From the NCBI RefSeq assembly GCF_000715205.1, contig NZ_JOTP01000002.1:1-64000 (forward strand): 64,000 nt of DNA. Reading direction: 5' to 3'. Under the pieces are notes generated by a model. It saw only the letters and a list, made by a program, of their open reading frames with translations, was not told the origin of the DNA and made no database searches. Shown here in pieces: positions 47,550 to 55,957 of this stretch. The DNA comes from Bacillus zhangzhouensis. GTDB lineage: Bacteria; Bacillota; Bacilli; Bacillales; Bacillaceae. The position numbers were made by a program, and so were the translations under genes. Positions within the stretch are counted from its first letter, which is position 1. Every line of letters starts with the position of its first letter.

Positions 47550-49217
47550 TCACACTTCCATAATAATTGGTATGATCATCGGCTTACGTTTTGTTTTTTC
47601 ATATAGGAACTGATTTAATACATCGCGCATGGATTGTTTCAATGTTGACCATTCAACAATAGAATTTTCCGTTTGCTCTTTGACAATTCCTTTTACCATC
47701 TCTGTTGCTTTCACAATCAGCTCTTCGGATTCTCTTACATAAACAAATCCTCTTGTGATGATTTCAGGTCCAGAAATTAATTGTTTCTTTTGTTTGTCGA
47801 GCGTAATGACCACAATTAAGATTCCATCTTGAGACAATAGGCGTCTATCGCGTAAAACAATGTTACCGATATCTCCAACGCCAAGACCATCAATCAAAAT
47901 GTTACCTTGGTGAACTTTTTCACCGATCTTTACGTTCTGTCCTCTGAATTCAACAACATCCCCTTTATCAATCAAGAAAATGTCGCTACGTTTCATTCCC
48001 ACTTCTTCAGCAATACGAGAATGTGCTTTTTGCATACGATATTCACCATTCACCGGAATTAAATACGTCGGCTTTAGTAAGTTCAGCATCAGTTTTAACT
48101 CTTCTTGACAGCCATGTCCAGATACATGTACGCGCTTTTGAGCAAAAATGACCTGTGCTCCGCTTCTTGTGAGGAAATCAACTGTTTTTGAATACGTCAG
48201 TTCTTGTCCTGGAAGAGGTGTAGACGCAATCACAACAGTGTCACCTTTTTCAATATGAAGCTGTTTGTGATTTTGTTTGGCCATTTTTGTTAAAGCAGCA
48301 AGAGGCTCACCATGGCTTCCAGCAGTCAGGATGACCACATCGTTTTTCGCCATTTTCTTCACTTCTTGTACTGGCACAAATAATTCTTCGTCTGCTGTGA
48401 CGTAACCGAGCTTGATTGCCAACTGAAGAGTTGTCATCATATTCTTTCCTGCTACTGCAAGCTTACGGCCATTTTGAATGGTTGCATTAATGATCTGCTG
48501 TACACGGTTAATATTTGATGAAGATACAGCGACTATCACACGATTCTCAGCATTGTACATCGCATTTGAGATTTCGTCTTGGACGATTGCCTCAGATGGT
48601 GTATAGCCTGGTTTTTCAGCATTCACACTATCTGAAAGAAGGGCTAAAACGCCATTGTTTCCGATTTTCGCAATCTCTCCGATGTCACAGGCTTGGTTAA
48701 GCGCTGGGGTTTGATCAAATTTAAAATCACCTGTGCATACAATTGAACCAAGAGAGGTTTTGAAGCTGATCCCGACTGAATCAGGAATACTATGATTCGT
48801 TCTAAAGAATGATACTTTTGTTGTTTCAAATGTAATAACCGATTTCGCATGTACTTCGCGCAAATCAGCTTTTTGGTTGAAGCCATATTGCTTTAATTTC
48901 TCCCGAAGTAACGCAAGGGTCAGCTTCGTTCCGTAGACTGGTACAGACAATTTACTCAAGCAATGGAATACGCCTCCGATTGCCTCATCATGTCCGTGGG
49001 TAAGAAAAATTGCTTTCACCCGATCAGCTCGTTCAGTTAAATAAGAGATATCAGGAATAACCACGTCAATGCCCAGCATTTCGTTTTCTGGATGCATTAA
49101 ACCTGCATCTACAACATATATGTCTGAATCAATTTCAATGACATATAAGTTTTTCCCGATTTCTCCAACACCTCCCAGTGCAATAATTCTTACGTTCTCT
49201 GTATTTTTCTTTTTCAA
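47550..49217 (-). CDS. rnjB: Ribonuclease J2
   Basis: Metallo-beta-lactamase/beta-CASP ribonuclease that partners RNase J1. The 555 residues (start TTG at 49217, 8 bases after AGGAGGA) equal B. subtilis RnjB. The metal motif reads THGHDEAIGG rather than the HxHxDH of J1. This degenerate site is characteristic of J2, which has weak activity alone and modulates J1. The beta-CASP region and C-terminal domain are complete. It is preceded by the dap operon terminator. Confidence 0.97.
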   Translation of the reverse strand: MKKKNTENVRIIALGGVGEIGKNLYVIEIDSDIYVVDAGLMHPENEMLGIDVVIPDISYLTERADRVKAIFLTHGHDEAIGGVFHCLSKLSVPVYGTKLTLALLREKLKQYGFNQKADLREVHAKSVITFETTKVSFFRTNHSIPDSVGISFKTSLGSIVCTGDFKFDQTPALNQACDIGEIAKIGNNGVLALLSDSVNAEKPGYTPSEAIVQDEISNAMYNAENRVIVAVSSSNINRVQQIINATIQNGRKLAVAGKNMMTTLQLAIKLGYVTADEELFVPVQEVKKMAKNDVVILTAGSHGEPLAALTKMAKQNHKQLHIEKGDTVVIASTPLPGQELTYSKTVDFLTRSGAQVIFAQKRVHVSGHGCQEELKLMLNLLKPTYLIPVNGEYRMQKAHSRIAEEVGMKRSDIFLIDKGDVVEFRGQNVKIGEKVHQGNILIDGLGVGDIGNIVLRDRRLLSQDGILIVVITLDKQKKQLISGPEIITRGFVYVRESEELIVKATEMVKGIVKEQTENSIVEWSTLKQSMRDVLNQFLYEKTKRKPMIIPIIMEV

Positions 49218-49327
49218 AATTCTTATCCTCCTAGTCTCAAGCCCGTCCATCATCGCTTAATGCTATTATAACTGAATCTAATTTTAGAAAACAAGATGCA
49301 GTCACATTTTAAGAAAGTGTTTATGTA

Positions 49328-49366
49328 TAAAAAACGGTCATACTCAGGGACATCTGAGAATGACCG
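49328..49366 (-). terminator. Intrinsic terminator of the dpaA-dapA operon
   Basis: CGGTCATTCTCAG pairs with CTGAGTATGACCG (one mismatch) around ATGTCC, then TTTTTTAT on the minus strand, just after dapA. Confidence 0.92.
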
Positions 49367-49388
49367 CTTACGAAATTTTTTGTTTTGA

Positions 49389-50255
49389 TCAGCTATTTAA
49401 TACGCTGCTCAAATCCAGTCTCTCTTCTTCTGACAAAGGCAAAAGAGGGAGACGAACAGATCCGACATCTAGACCTTTCAGTTGAAGGGCTGTTTTGACA
49501 GGCGTTGGATTTGGCGCTGTGAAAAGCTGTTTCATGATTGGAAGAAGCTTTTGATGGATCAATGCTGCATTGGCTGTTTGACCTGAAGCATAGCTTTTCA
49601 GCATTTGCTGCATATCAAGTCCTACGATATGAGACGCCACAGAGACGACTCCCTTTGCACCAACAGCTACAGCAGGAAGTGTTAAGCTGTCGTCACCTGA
49701 ATATACGTCGAAATCTTCTGGCGTCTCTGCAATGATTTTTGTCATGGCATCTAGATCGCCGCTTGCTTCTTTGATCGCGACAATGTTTGGTATTTGCGCA
49801 AGCTTAATCGTTGTTTCTGGTGCTAATGAAGCAGCCGTTCTTCCTGGTACATTGTAAAGCATGACAGGAAGAGATGTAGACTCGGCAATTGCTTTAAAGT
49901 GTGCATACATGCCTTCCTGTGATGGCTTGTTGTAGTAAGGTACGACAAGCATCACTGCATCAACGCCCGCTTCTTCTGCTTTTTTCGTTAGTTTGATAGA
50001 CGCATTTGTATTATTACTGCCTGTTCCTGCAATGATTTTACAACGACCATTTGCTAATTTCACCGATTGCTGAAAAAGAGCGACCTTTTCTTCAGTCGAT
50101 AAAGTTGGCGATTCGCCTGTTGTACCTGCAACGACTAAAGAGTCACTGCCGTTTTTTAACAAGTAATCAATGAGAATTGATAGCTTTTGGAAATCAATGT
50201 TGCCCTTTTTATCAAAAGGTGTAATCATAGCTGTTGCGATATTTCCGAAATTCAT
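49389..50255 (-). CDS. dapA: 4-hydroxy-tetrahydrodipicolinate synthase
   Basis: Condenses pyruvate with aspartate semialdehyde, the first step unique to diaminopimelate and lysine; its product line also feeds spore dipicolinate. The 288-residue TIM barrel shows AGTTGESPTLS, YNVPGRTA with the catalytic Tyr, and the Schiff-base Lys in VAIKEASGD. The start at 50255 follows AGGTG. Last gene of the dpaA-dpaB-asd-dapG-dapA run, 30 bp after dapG. Confidence 0.98.
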   Translation of the reverse strand: MNFGNIATAMITPFDKKGNIDFQKLSILIDYLLKNGSDSLVVAGTTGESPTLSTEEKVALFQQSVKLANGRCKIIAGTGSNNTNASIKLTKKAEEAGVDAVMLVVPYYNKPSQEGMYAHFKAIAESTSLPVMLYNVPGRTAASLAPETTIKLAQIPNIVAIKEASGDLDAMTKIIAETPEDFDVYSGDDSLTLPAVAVGAKGVVSVASHIVGLDMQQMLKSYASGQTANAALIHQKLLPIMKQLFTAPNPTPVKTALQLKGLDVGSVRLPLLPLSEEERLDLSSVLNS

Positions 50256-50285
50256 TTTTTTCACCTCATCATGATTCAATCACAT

Positions 50286-51500
50286 TTATCTTGAAAGTTC
50301 AAACACTTCATGCAGGGCATTGACAGCCGCTCTCATGTTTTCTTCGTGCACTAGCACCCAAATGGTCGTATGACTGTCAGCTGATTGTAAAATCGGAATG
50401 TTTTGCTCTGATAGAGCCGATACAATTTTAGATGTGACTCCTGGTACACCCATGATGCCTGCTCCAACAGCTGATACCTTCGCGCAATTGGTTGTCACAA
50501 TCGGTGTATAGCCGAGGTCTTTTAATATCGACGTTGCCTTTTCAGTCATTGCACCTGTCACTGTATACACAATTTCACTCGGTGTAATGTTGAAGAAATC
50601 AACACTGATTTGTGCGTTTGCCATTGCTTTGAAAACCTCTGTTTGCACGCTGTATTGCCCTTCTTTTGCCGGGACTTTGATTTGCGTCACATCATTGACA
50701 TGTGCAATACCCGTAATGAGGCGGTCATACACATCATGACTCATTTTATCTGAGTAGTGTGACGTCACAAGTGTGCCCTCATCATCAGAGTATGTTGAGC
50801 GGACCCTCATTGGTACTTTTGCTTGCATGGCAATTTCAACAGCCCTTGGGTGAATGACTTTCGCCCCTTGGTATGCGAGGTTGCAAATTTCAGTATATGT
50901 CACGACTCTCAGCGGTTTTGCATTTTTTACAATGCGGGGATCTGCTGTCATCACCCCTTCTACATCTGTAAAAATATCGATAAAATCTGCTTGCAATGCA
51001 GCGCCTAACGCAGCAGCTGACGTATCACTGCCACCTCGTCCAATCGTTGTCACGTCTCCATTTTTCGCAGCTCCCTGGAACCCAGCGACAACAACCACAT
51101 CATTCTCAGAAAGTGCCGCCTCAAGGCGTTCACACTTCATGTCAATAATTTTCGCATTTGTATGTTCTTTATCCGTCACAAAGCCTGCCTGTGATCCAGT
51201 CATCGCAACAGCCTTTAGCCCGTTTTCATTCAGCATACTTGAAAACACAACAGCTGAAATATTTTCGCCGCAAGAAACGAGTAAATCTTTTTCTCGATTC
51301 GTCATATGCTGGGCGCTGCCATAAAGCAGTCCAAGCAGCGTATCTGTCGCATAAGGATCGCCTTTTCGTCCCATTGCCGATACGACAACAACCGATTTAT
51401 AGCCTTTCTCTTTTGCAGATAAGATATGTGCAAGTGCCCGTTTTCTTCCTTGATCATCTTTGACAGATGTACCGCCAAATTTTTGGACAATTATTTTCAC
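50286..51500 (-). CDS. dapG: Aspartokinase I (diaminopimelate-sensitive)
   Basis: Phosphorylates aspartate at the head of the aspartate pathway, feeding cell-wall diaminopimelate and spore dipicolinate. The 404 residues (GTG start at 51500, 8 bases after GGAG) begin with VQKFGGTSVKD, have the nucleotide/substrate motif GRGGSDTSAAALGAAL and two C-terminal ACT domains (about 270-400) for feedback control. Length equals B. subtilis DapG. Confidence 0.97.
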   Translation of the reverse strand: MKIIVQKFGGTSVKDDQGRKRALAHILSAKEKGYKSVVVVSAMGRKGDPYATDTLLGLLYGSAQHMTNREKDLLVSCGENISAVVFSSMLNENGLKAVAMTGSQAGFVTDKEHTNAKIIDMKCERLEAALSENDVVVVAGFQGAAKNGDVTTIGRGGSDTSAAALGAALQADFIDIFTDVEGVMTADPRIVKNAKPLRVVTYTEICNLAYQGAKVIHPRAVEIAMQAKVPMRVRSTYSDDEGTLVTSHYSDKMSHDVYDRLITGIAHVNDVTQIKVPAKEGQYSVQTEVFKAMANAQISVDFFNITPSEIVYTVTGAMTEKATSILKDLGYTPIVTTNCAKVSAVGAGIMGVPGVTSKIVSALSEQNIPILQSADSHTTIWVLVHEENMRAAVNALHEVFELSR

Positions 51501-51528
51501 TGTTTTCACTCCAAGTTCATTCTGACGT

Positions 51529-51570
51529 AACAGAAGAGAGCAGGCGAAAGATGCCTAACTCTCTTCTGTT
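51529..51570. repeat. Inverted repeat between asd and dapG
   Basis: AACAGAAGAGAG at 51529-51540 pairs with CTCTCTTCTGTT at 51559-51570 (12-bp perfect stem, 18-base loop with a small inner GGC/GCC). No T-tract follows on the minus strand. It may be an mRNA stabiliser or processing site that sets the asd:dapG ratio. Confidence 0.6.
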
Positions 51571-51592
51571 CGTCCTCATCATCCATTGAATG

Positions 51593-52612
51593 TTAAACTA
51601 ATTTTAAAGCTTTTAAGCTTTCTGCAATTTGAACTGAATTCCATGCAGCGCCTTTCAGCAGGTTATCAGATACAATCCACAAATGGAAGCCATTTGGACG
51701 GTCCAAATCTTTCCGAATGCGGCCGACAAATACGTCATTTTTTCCAACAGCCTCTGCAGGCATTGGATAAATTTGCTGAGCCGGATCATCTTGCAACGTA
51801 ATACCTGGTGCATCTTTTAGAATGGACTTGATGTCATCAACCGTTGCGTCATTTGATTCTAGTTCAACGTAAACGGATTCTGAATGACCCGTTTCAATTG
51901 GAAGTCTCACACATGTTGCCGCTACTTCTAGCTCTGGCATATGCATAATTTTTTTCGTTTCGTTGATCATTTTCATTTCTTCGAATGTATAGCCATTGTC
52001 TTGGAATTTATCAATTTGTGGAATCGCATTAAATGCAATTTGATAAGGCATGACTTCTGGTGTTACATCTTCTTTATTTAAAATGGCTTGCGTCTGGCTG
52101 TATAGTTCGTCAATGGCTTCATGTCCTGCACCTGATACTGCCTGGTATGTGGACACAATGACTTTTTTCATTCCATACGCCTGACGAAGCGGTTCTAATG
52201 CCGCCACCATTTGAATCGTTGAACAGTTAGGGTTTGCAATGATCCCTTGATGGTCATGCAAATCTTTTTCGTTTACCTCTGGTACGACAAGAGGGATATT
52301 TTCGTCCATACGAAAAGCACTTGTGTTGTCTACAACAATCGCACCTCGTTTGACTGCTTCAGGAGCTAGCGCCTTGGAAACATTTCCTCCGGCACTGAAT
52401 AGTGCAATGTTGACCCCTTCAAAGCTTTCAGGTGTTGCTTCTTGAACAGTATACGCTTGACCTCTGAATGTCACTTTTGTACCAGCAGAACGTTTTGAGG
52501 ATAGTAGAGTAAGTGTATCCATTTCAAAATCTCTGTCAGCTAGTGTTTTTAACATTTGTTGACCGACAGCTCCAGTCGCTCCAACTACAGCTACATGCAA
52601 TCCTCTTCCCAT
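51593..52612 (-). CDS. asd: Aspartate-semialdehyde dehydrogenase
   Basis: NADPH enzyme reducing aspartyl phosphate to aspartate semialdehyde. The 339-residue protein has GATGAVGQQML (NADP loop), the nucleophile Cys in NPNCSTIQMV, and the substrate-binding GHSESV region. The start at 52612 follows AAGGAG. Compared with B. subtilis Asd as I recall it, about seven residues are missing in a surface loop near residue 195 (EVMPYQIAFN), which explains the shorter length. Confidence 0.98.
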   Translation of the reverse strand: MGRGLHVAVVGATGAVGQQMLKTLADRDFEMDTLTLLSSKRSAGTKVTFRGQAYTVQEATPESFEGVNIALFSAGGNVSKALAPEAVKRGAIVVDNTSAFRMDENIPLVVPEVNEKDLHDHQGIIANPNCSTIQMVAALEPLRQAYGMKKVIVSTYQAVSGAGHEAIDELYSQTQAILNKEDVTPEVMPYQIAFNAIPQIDKFQDNGYTFEEMKMINETKKIMHMPELEVAATCVRLPIETGHSESVYVELESNDATVDDIKSILKDAPGITLQDDPAQQIYPMPAEAVGKNDVFVGRIRKDLDRPNGFHLWIVSDNLLKGAAWNSVQIAESLKALKLV

Positions 52613-52751
52613 CAGTAAAACTCCTTCCGACCCATCCATGATTCTTTTCTTTCGGATGGCCATCCTATGACTTTTTACATTTTATTTTACCATAGAAAAG
52701 CAAGGCTTGAAGTATCTTTTTTGAATCTTTCATGATTTTCTAGTGAATCTA

Positions 52752-53345
52752 TTATTCGTTTGGTCCAATTAAAATCGGTTGAATTTGTCTATGATGAAGC
52801 GCCTCTTCTACTGTTTGAGAAAGAAGGTTCATATTTGCTACCATAGAAGTCGGCTTTTTGAATGGATCATCTTGACCAAATGGAATAAAGAAAATGTTCT
52901 TTGTCGACATCAGCCTCATGAGATTTGTACCATTTAAGCCTAATGCATCGTTTGTCGAGATGCCTAGAACGACGGGACGATGATTTCGAATGGTTGCTTT
53001 TGCAGCCATTAAAACAGGGCTGTCTGTCATGGCATTTGCGAATTTCGCCATTGAATTTCCTGTTAAAGGAGCAATGACCATACAATCGAGTGGAAGCTTA
53101 GGTCCGAGCGGCTCTGCTTTGACGATTGAGTCAATCGCTTGAAACCCCGTCAGTTTCTCAATCCGCTCAATCCAGTCGGCTCCTTCTCCGAATCTCGTAT
53201 TCGTGTTTTGCACCGTATACGACACCACAGGACGCACCTCTGCCCCTTCTTTCACAAGTGCCTCGATTTGTGGAAAAACGGCTTCATACGTACAGTGGGA
53301 ACCTGTTAAACCAAAGCCGATTCTTTTTCCTTTTAATGTTGTCAT
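52752..53345 (-). CDS. spoVFB: Dipicolinate synthase subunit B
   Basis: A 197-residue flavoprotein-like subunit of dipicolinate synthase, made in the mother cell in late sporulation to supply the dipicolinic acid that dehydrates the spore core. The fold resembles flavin-dependent decarboxylases (GFGLTGSHCTYEAV, VIAPLTGNSMAKFANAMTDSPV). It overlaps spoVFA by 4 bp (ATGA). B. subtilis name also dpaB. Confidence 0.97.
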   Translation of the reverse strand: MTTLKGKRIGFGLTGSHCTYEAVFPQIEALVKEGAEVRPVVSYTVQNTNTRFGEGADWIERIEKLTGFQAIDSIVKAEPLGPKLPLDCMVIAPLTGNSMAKFANAMTDSPVLMAAKATIRNHRPVVLGISTNDALGLNGTNLMRLMSTKNIFFIPFGQDDPFKKPTSMVANMNLLSQTVEEALHHRQIQPILIGPNE

Positions 53346-54244
53346 GATTCCATCCCCCTCTTTTCCTCCGCAAGTTCACATAATAGCCCGGAAAGCACTT
53401 TTGCAATGATCTGCCCTGCTGTCTTTGGTGCAACAATCCCTGGAAGTCCTGGTGCAAGAAGCGCCTTCACTCCGTGCTTTTGTGCAAAGTCAAAGTCTGT
53501 TCCACCTGGGCGGGAGGCGATATCCAAAATGAGTGTCTTCGGTGTCATGCTGACGATGACAGACGAGTCTAATACAAGGCTTGGAATCGTATTAATGATG
53601 ATATCAACATCTGTTACTTCTTCCTTTAATCGGTCCATTGAAAACGGGTCAAGTCCCATCTCAAAGGCTCGCGCTAAATGGGCTGTATCTGCAGCACCTA
53701 CTTTCACATCCGCTCCTAGCGCCCGAAATGTGCGGGCAATGGTGAGCCCTGTTCTTCCAAGCCCGAGAACAGCCACATGTGATCCATGAATCGTATAGTC
53801 CGTTTGCTGAATGGCCATCATGATAATCCCTTCAACTGTTGGAATAGAGTTATATATGGCAATATCATCACGCTCAAACAGCTTCACAAGCTTCCGGTTC
53901 ACCTGCTTTGCCAGATTGTCTAAGTACGTATTAGAAATACCTGAGTACAAGGTACAATGTGCAGGGGTTCTTTCTAAATATTCTGCTTCCAGCACAACCT
54001 GCTCATTTGAGAAAACTGTGGCAACGACGCCTTCATCTGTTGCACCTGATACCGGCAGAATCATACTGTCTACCTGTTCAAATGGAAGTTCTGACATTTT
54101 AAGCTTTTCAGCACCGATAAACCCATGATCCAGCTGATCAAATCCGACCAAAAACACTTTGGCATGCTGCTGTGACAGCTTGCGAATGATTTCAAGCTGC
54201 CTTGCATCTCCCCCGATCACCGCAACCGTTAAACCGCTCAACAT
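53342..54244 (-). CDS. spoVFA: Dipicolinate synthase subunit A
   Basis: A 300-residue NAD(P)-binding subunit of dipicolinate synthase (dpaA). The N-terminal region AVIGGDARQLEIIRKLS and the central Rossmann motif VLGLGRTGLTIARTFRALGADV (about 155-175) are visible. It oxidises the product line of DapA to dipicolinate. First gene of the spoVF-asd-dapG-dapA run. The sigma-K promoter known in B. subtilis should lie in the gap upstream, part of which is filled by repeat copy B. Confidence 0.97.
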   Translation of the reverse strand: MLSGLTVAVIGGDARQLEIIRKLSQQHAKVFLVGFDQLDHGFIGAEKLKMSELPFEQVDSMILPVSGATDEGVVATVFSNEQVVLEAEYLERTPAHCTLYSGISNTYLDNLAKQVNRKLVKLFERDDIAIYNSIPTVEGIIMMAIQQTDYTIHGSHVAVLGLGRTGLTIARTFRALGADVKVGAADTAHLARAFEMGLDPFSMDRLKEEVTDVDIIINTIPSLVLDSSVIVSMTPKTLILDIASRPGGTDFDFAQKHGVKALLAPGLPGIVAPKTAGQIIAKVLSGLLCELAEEKRGMES

Positions 54245-54357
54245 ACTGACCGTTCACCTTCTTTATTTAAAAAAGTCTGTAATATTTTCTGAATCTCCCT
54301 TTCAGCATATGAGGAGAGGATTCAGCCTGTGAACAAATCAGGGAGAGAAAAGAAAAA

Positions 54358-54632
54358 GAGCACCCTTTTATGATGGGTGCTCTTTCAAATTGTTGACAGA
54401 GGGCTAAAATGATGTTTATTTTAGCGCTATGTCTTCTTTTCAGCGTGATAGAAAACCTTTGCAGTCTAGGAAGAACGAGTACCGGAGCGGAGCGAATTTG
54501 ACATTCGTGAGCACCGGCACGCAGGACTGACACAGAATGCGAGGGTTTGTCTACACGCTGAGAGCACCCTTTTATGATGGGTGCTCTTTCAAATTGTTGA
54601 CAGAGGGCTAAAATGATCTTTATTTTAGCCCT
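54358..54632 (-). repeat. Intergenic repeat element, copy B, with duplicated flanks
   Basis: The element shared with copy A covers 54389-54560 on the minus strand; the 120-bp core is 54441-54560 (CAGCGTG and CACGCTG ends). It is bracketed by a direct duplication of about 71 bp, at 54358-54428 and 54562-54632. Each duplicate consists of a GAGCACCC/GGGTGCTC hairpin and a GGGCTAAAAT/ATTTTAGCCC hairpin. The GAGCACCC hairpin next to CTTTTTC at 54350-54357 may be a terminator. The distal hairpin supplies the ymxH stop codon. Confidence 0.85.
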
Positions 54633-54886
54633 TCCCCGTGCGGCTGAAGTTCTTCAGGCACATCGAGAATGATCATATCTGATCCTATTTTTTGAATGTG
54701 ATTCCACGGAACGCGGATGTCATTTCCTTGTTTTCGCAATCCAAACCACTTGACGGAAGGTATGATGAGTGCTGTAATCTGACCGTTCTGTTCATTTATT
54801 TCAAGGTCGGTTTGTCCCAGCACGCCAAGCCGCTCCGCTCTTTTGATATCGACGATCTCTTTTCCTGACAGCTCACTTAGCCTCAA
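54620..54886 (-). CDS. ymxH: YlmC/YmxH family sporulation protein (PRC-barrel)
   Basis: An 88-residue PRC-barrel-like protein conserved upstream of spoVF in Bacillus; role unknown. The start is probably TTG at 54886 (LRLSELSGKEIVDIKRAERL), because upstream codons run into the kinase gene and are not family sequence. The TAA stop (54620-54622) and last two codons lie inside the GGGCTAAAAT hairpin of repeat B, so the C-terminal tail (HGEGLK) may have been rewritten by that element. Confidence 0.88.
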   Translation of the reverse strand: MRLSELSGKEIVDIKRAERLGVLGQTDLEINEQNGQITALIIPSVKWFGLRKQGNDIRVPWNHIQKIGSDMIILDVPEELQPHGEGLK

Positions 54887-54957
54887 AATGGCATCACTTC
54901 CCTTCCATATCATATATGCAGCAGGAAGGAGAAATAGACCGTCCTGCTCGTTACATG

Positions 54958-55887
54958 TCATGACTGATGCCAATTGCTATACCAAGTCGGCATCAGTTGA
55001 TTAAAACGCTCATGGTCTGTCAGCATTCTATCCACTCGGTCAACCATGTCTTTTACATGTGCCGGGTCAAAGGTCAGCGTCCAAACAATAGACGAAAAAA
55101 AACTCATTGCTGTGTAGATGGAAAAAAGAAGCCAGAAATCGTCGTTTGTGGCCTGCGTACTCAAATAGTGATCCAATTGTCCAACTGAAAATGGAATGCT
55201 GTTCTCTCGACTAAATAAAGACAACTTATAAAAATCATGAATGGGGTCTCCCCAGTCGAATTGATCGAAATCAATCACGCCAGCATATTGATTGCCTTCT
55301 ATGATGATATTCCCTAAATGAAAATCATCATGCTGGAACCGGTTAGGTCGCCCTTTGACCACATCAGCATGCGACTTGATAAAATCCAATACGAACTGAT
55401 CATGGTTAAAGGTCACTCCACTTGATCGATAGGCATGTACATACCGTTCATTTTTCGCCATCACTCGCTCATCCCACGGCACTTCAAGAGAAGGCGCAGG
55501 ATATGTATGCATGAGACTCAGCTCTCTGCCTGCCCGTCTCCCGATTTCATACTGCTCTTTGTTTGTGAGCAGATGGATGGATGCTCTGGCATTTTCTCCT
55601 TCGATAAAAGGGAGAATACGATAGGAACAGCTTTGTTCAACACTCATTCCGATCTCAATGACTTCAGAACAAAGAATTCCTCTTTCTTTCAACTTACGCA
55701 GAACTGACGCTTTTTTTCTTAAGCGGGGATACTCTTGTATGTCTGATAGCTTGAGCACCAGCTTTTCGCTAGATGACGTTGTGACCAAAAATATGCGGTC
55801 TCCCGAAAATCCAGATGTCATCGGCTGGAAGGAGATGGCTTGTTTCAGAATCGGGGAGAGCTGTTTCAGTTGTTCATTTTTCATCAA
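54958..55887 (-). CDS. Aminoglycoside phosphotransferase (APH)-fold kinase
   Basis: A 309-residue small-molecule kinase of the APH/choline-kinase superfamily. An N-lobe lysine lies in KLVLKLSD; the catalytic loop reads QHDDFHLGNII (about 194-204, Brenner-type HxDxxxxN) and the metal-binding Asp is in VIDFDQFDWGDP (about 213-224). The substrate could be an amino sugar, fructosamine or a drug; the sequence does not say. It sits between ymxH and mlpA, where B. subtilis has no gene, so it is an insertion into an otherwise conserved run. Confidence 0.88.
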   Translation of the reverse strand: MMKNEQLKQLSPILKQAISFQPMTSGFSGDRIFLVTTSSSEKLVLKLSDIQEYPRLRKKASVLRKLKERGILCSEVIEIGMSVEQSCSYRILPFIEGENARASIHLLTNKEQYEIGRRAGRELSLMHTYPAPSLEVPWDERVMAKNERYVHAYRSSGVTFNHDQFVLDFIKSHADVVKGRPNRFQHDDFHLGNIIIEGNQYAGVIDFDQFDWGDPIHDFYKLSLFSRENSIPFSVGQLDHYLSTQATNDDFWLLFSIYTAMSFFSSIVWTLTFDPAHVKDMVDRVDRMLTDHERFNQLMPTWYSNWHQS

Positions 55888-55914
55888 AGCAGGACCCCTT
55901 TCTTCTTCATATAC

Positions 55915-55947
55915 AATAAACGGCAGACCTCATGAGAAGCCTGCCGT
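55915..55947 (-). terminator. Intrinsic terminator of mlpA
   Basis: CGGCAG pairs with CTGCCG around a 14-base loop that pairs partly (CTTCTCATGAGG), then TTTATTGT on the minus strand, right after mlpA. The T-tract is short. Confidence 0.7.
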
Positions 55948-55957
55948 GTTGTTTACA

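Noticed and set aside
47550-49217. RNase J2 metal motif THGHDEAIGG as a mutation
   Set aside because: The degenerate motif is typical for J2 proteins and the rest of the gene is intact.
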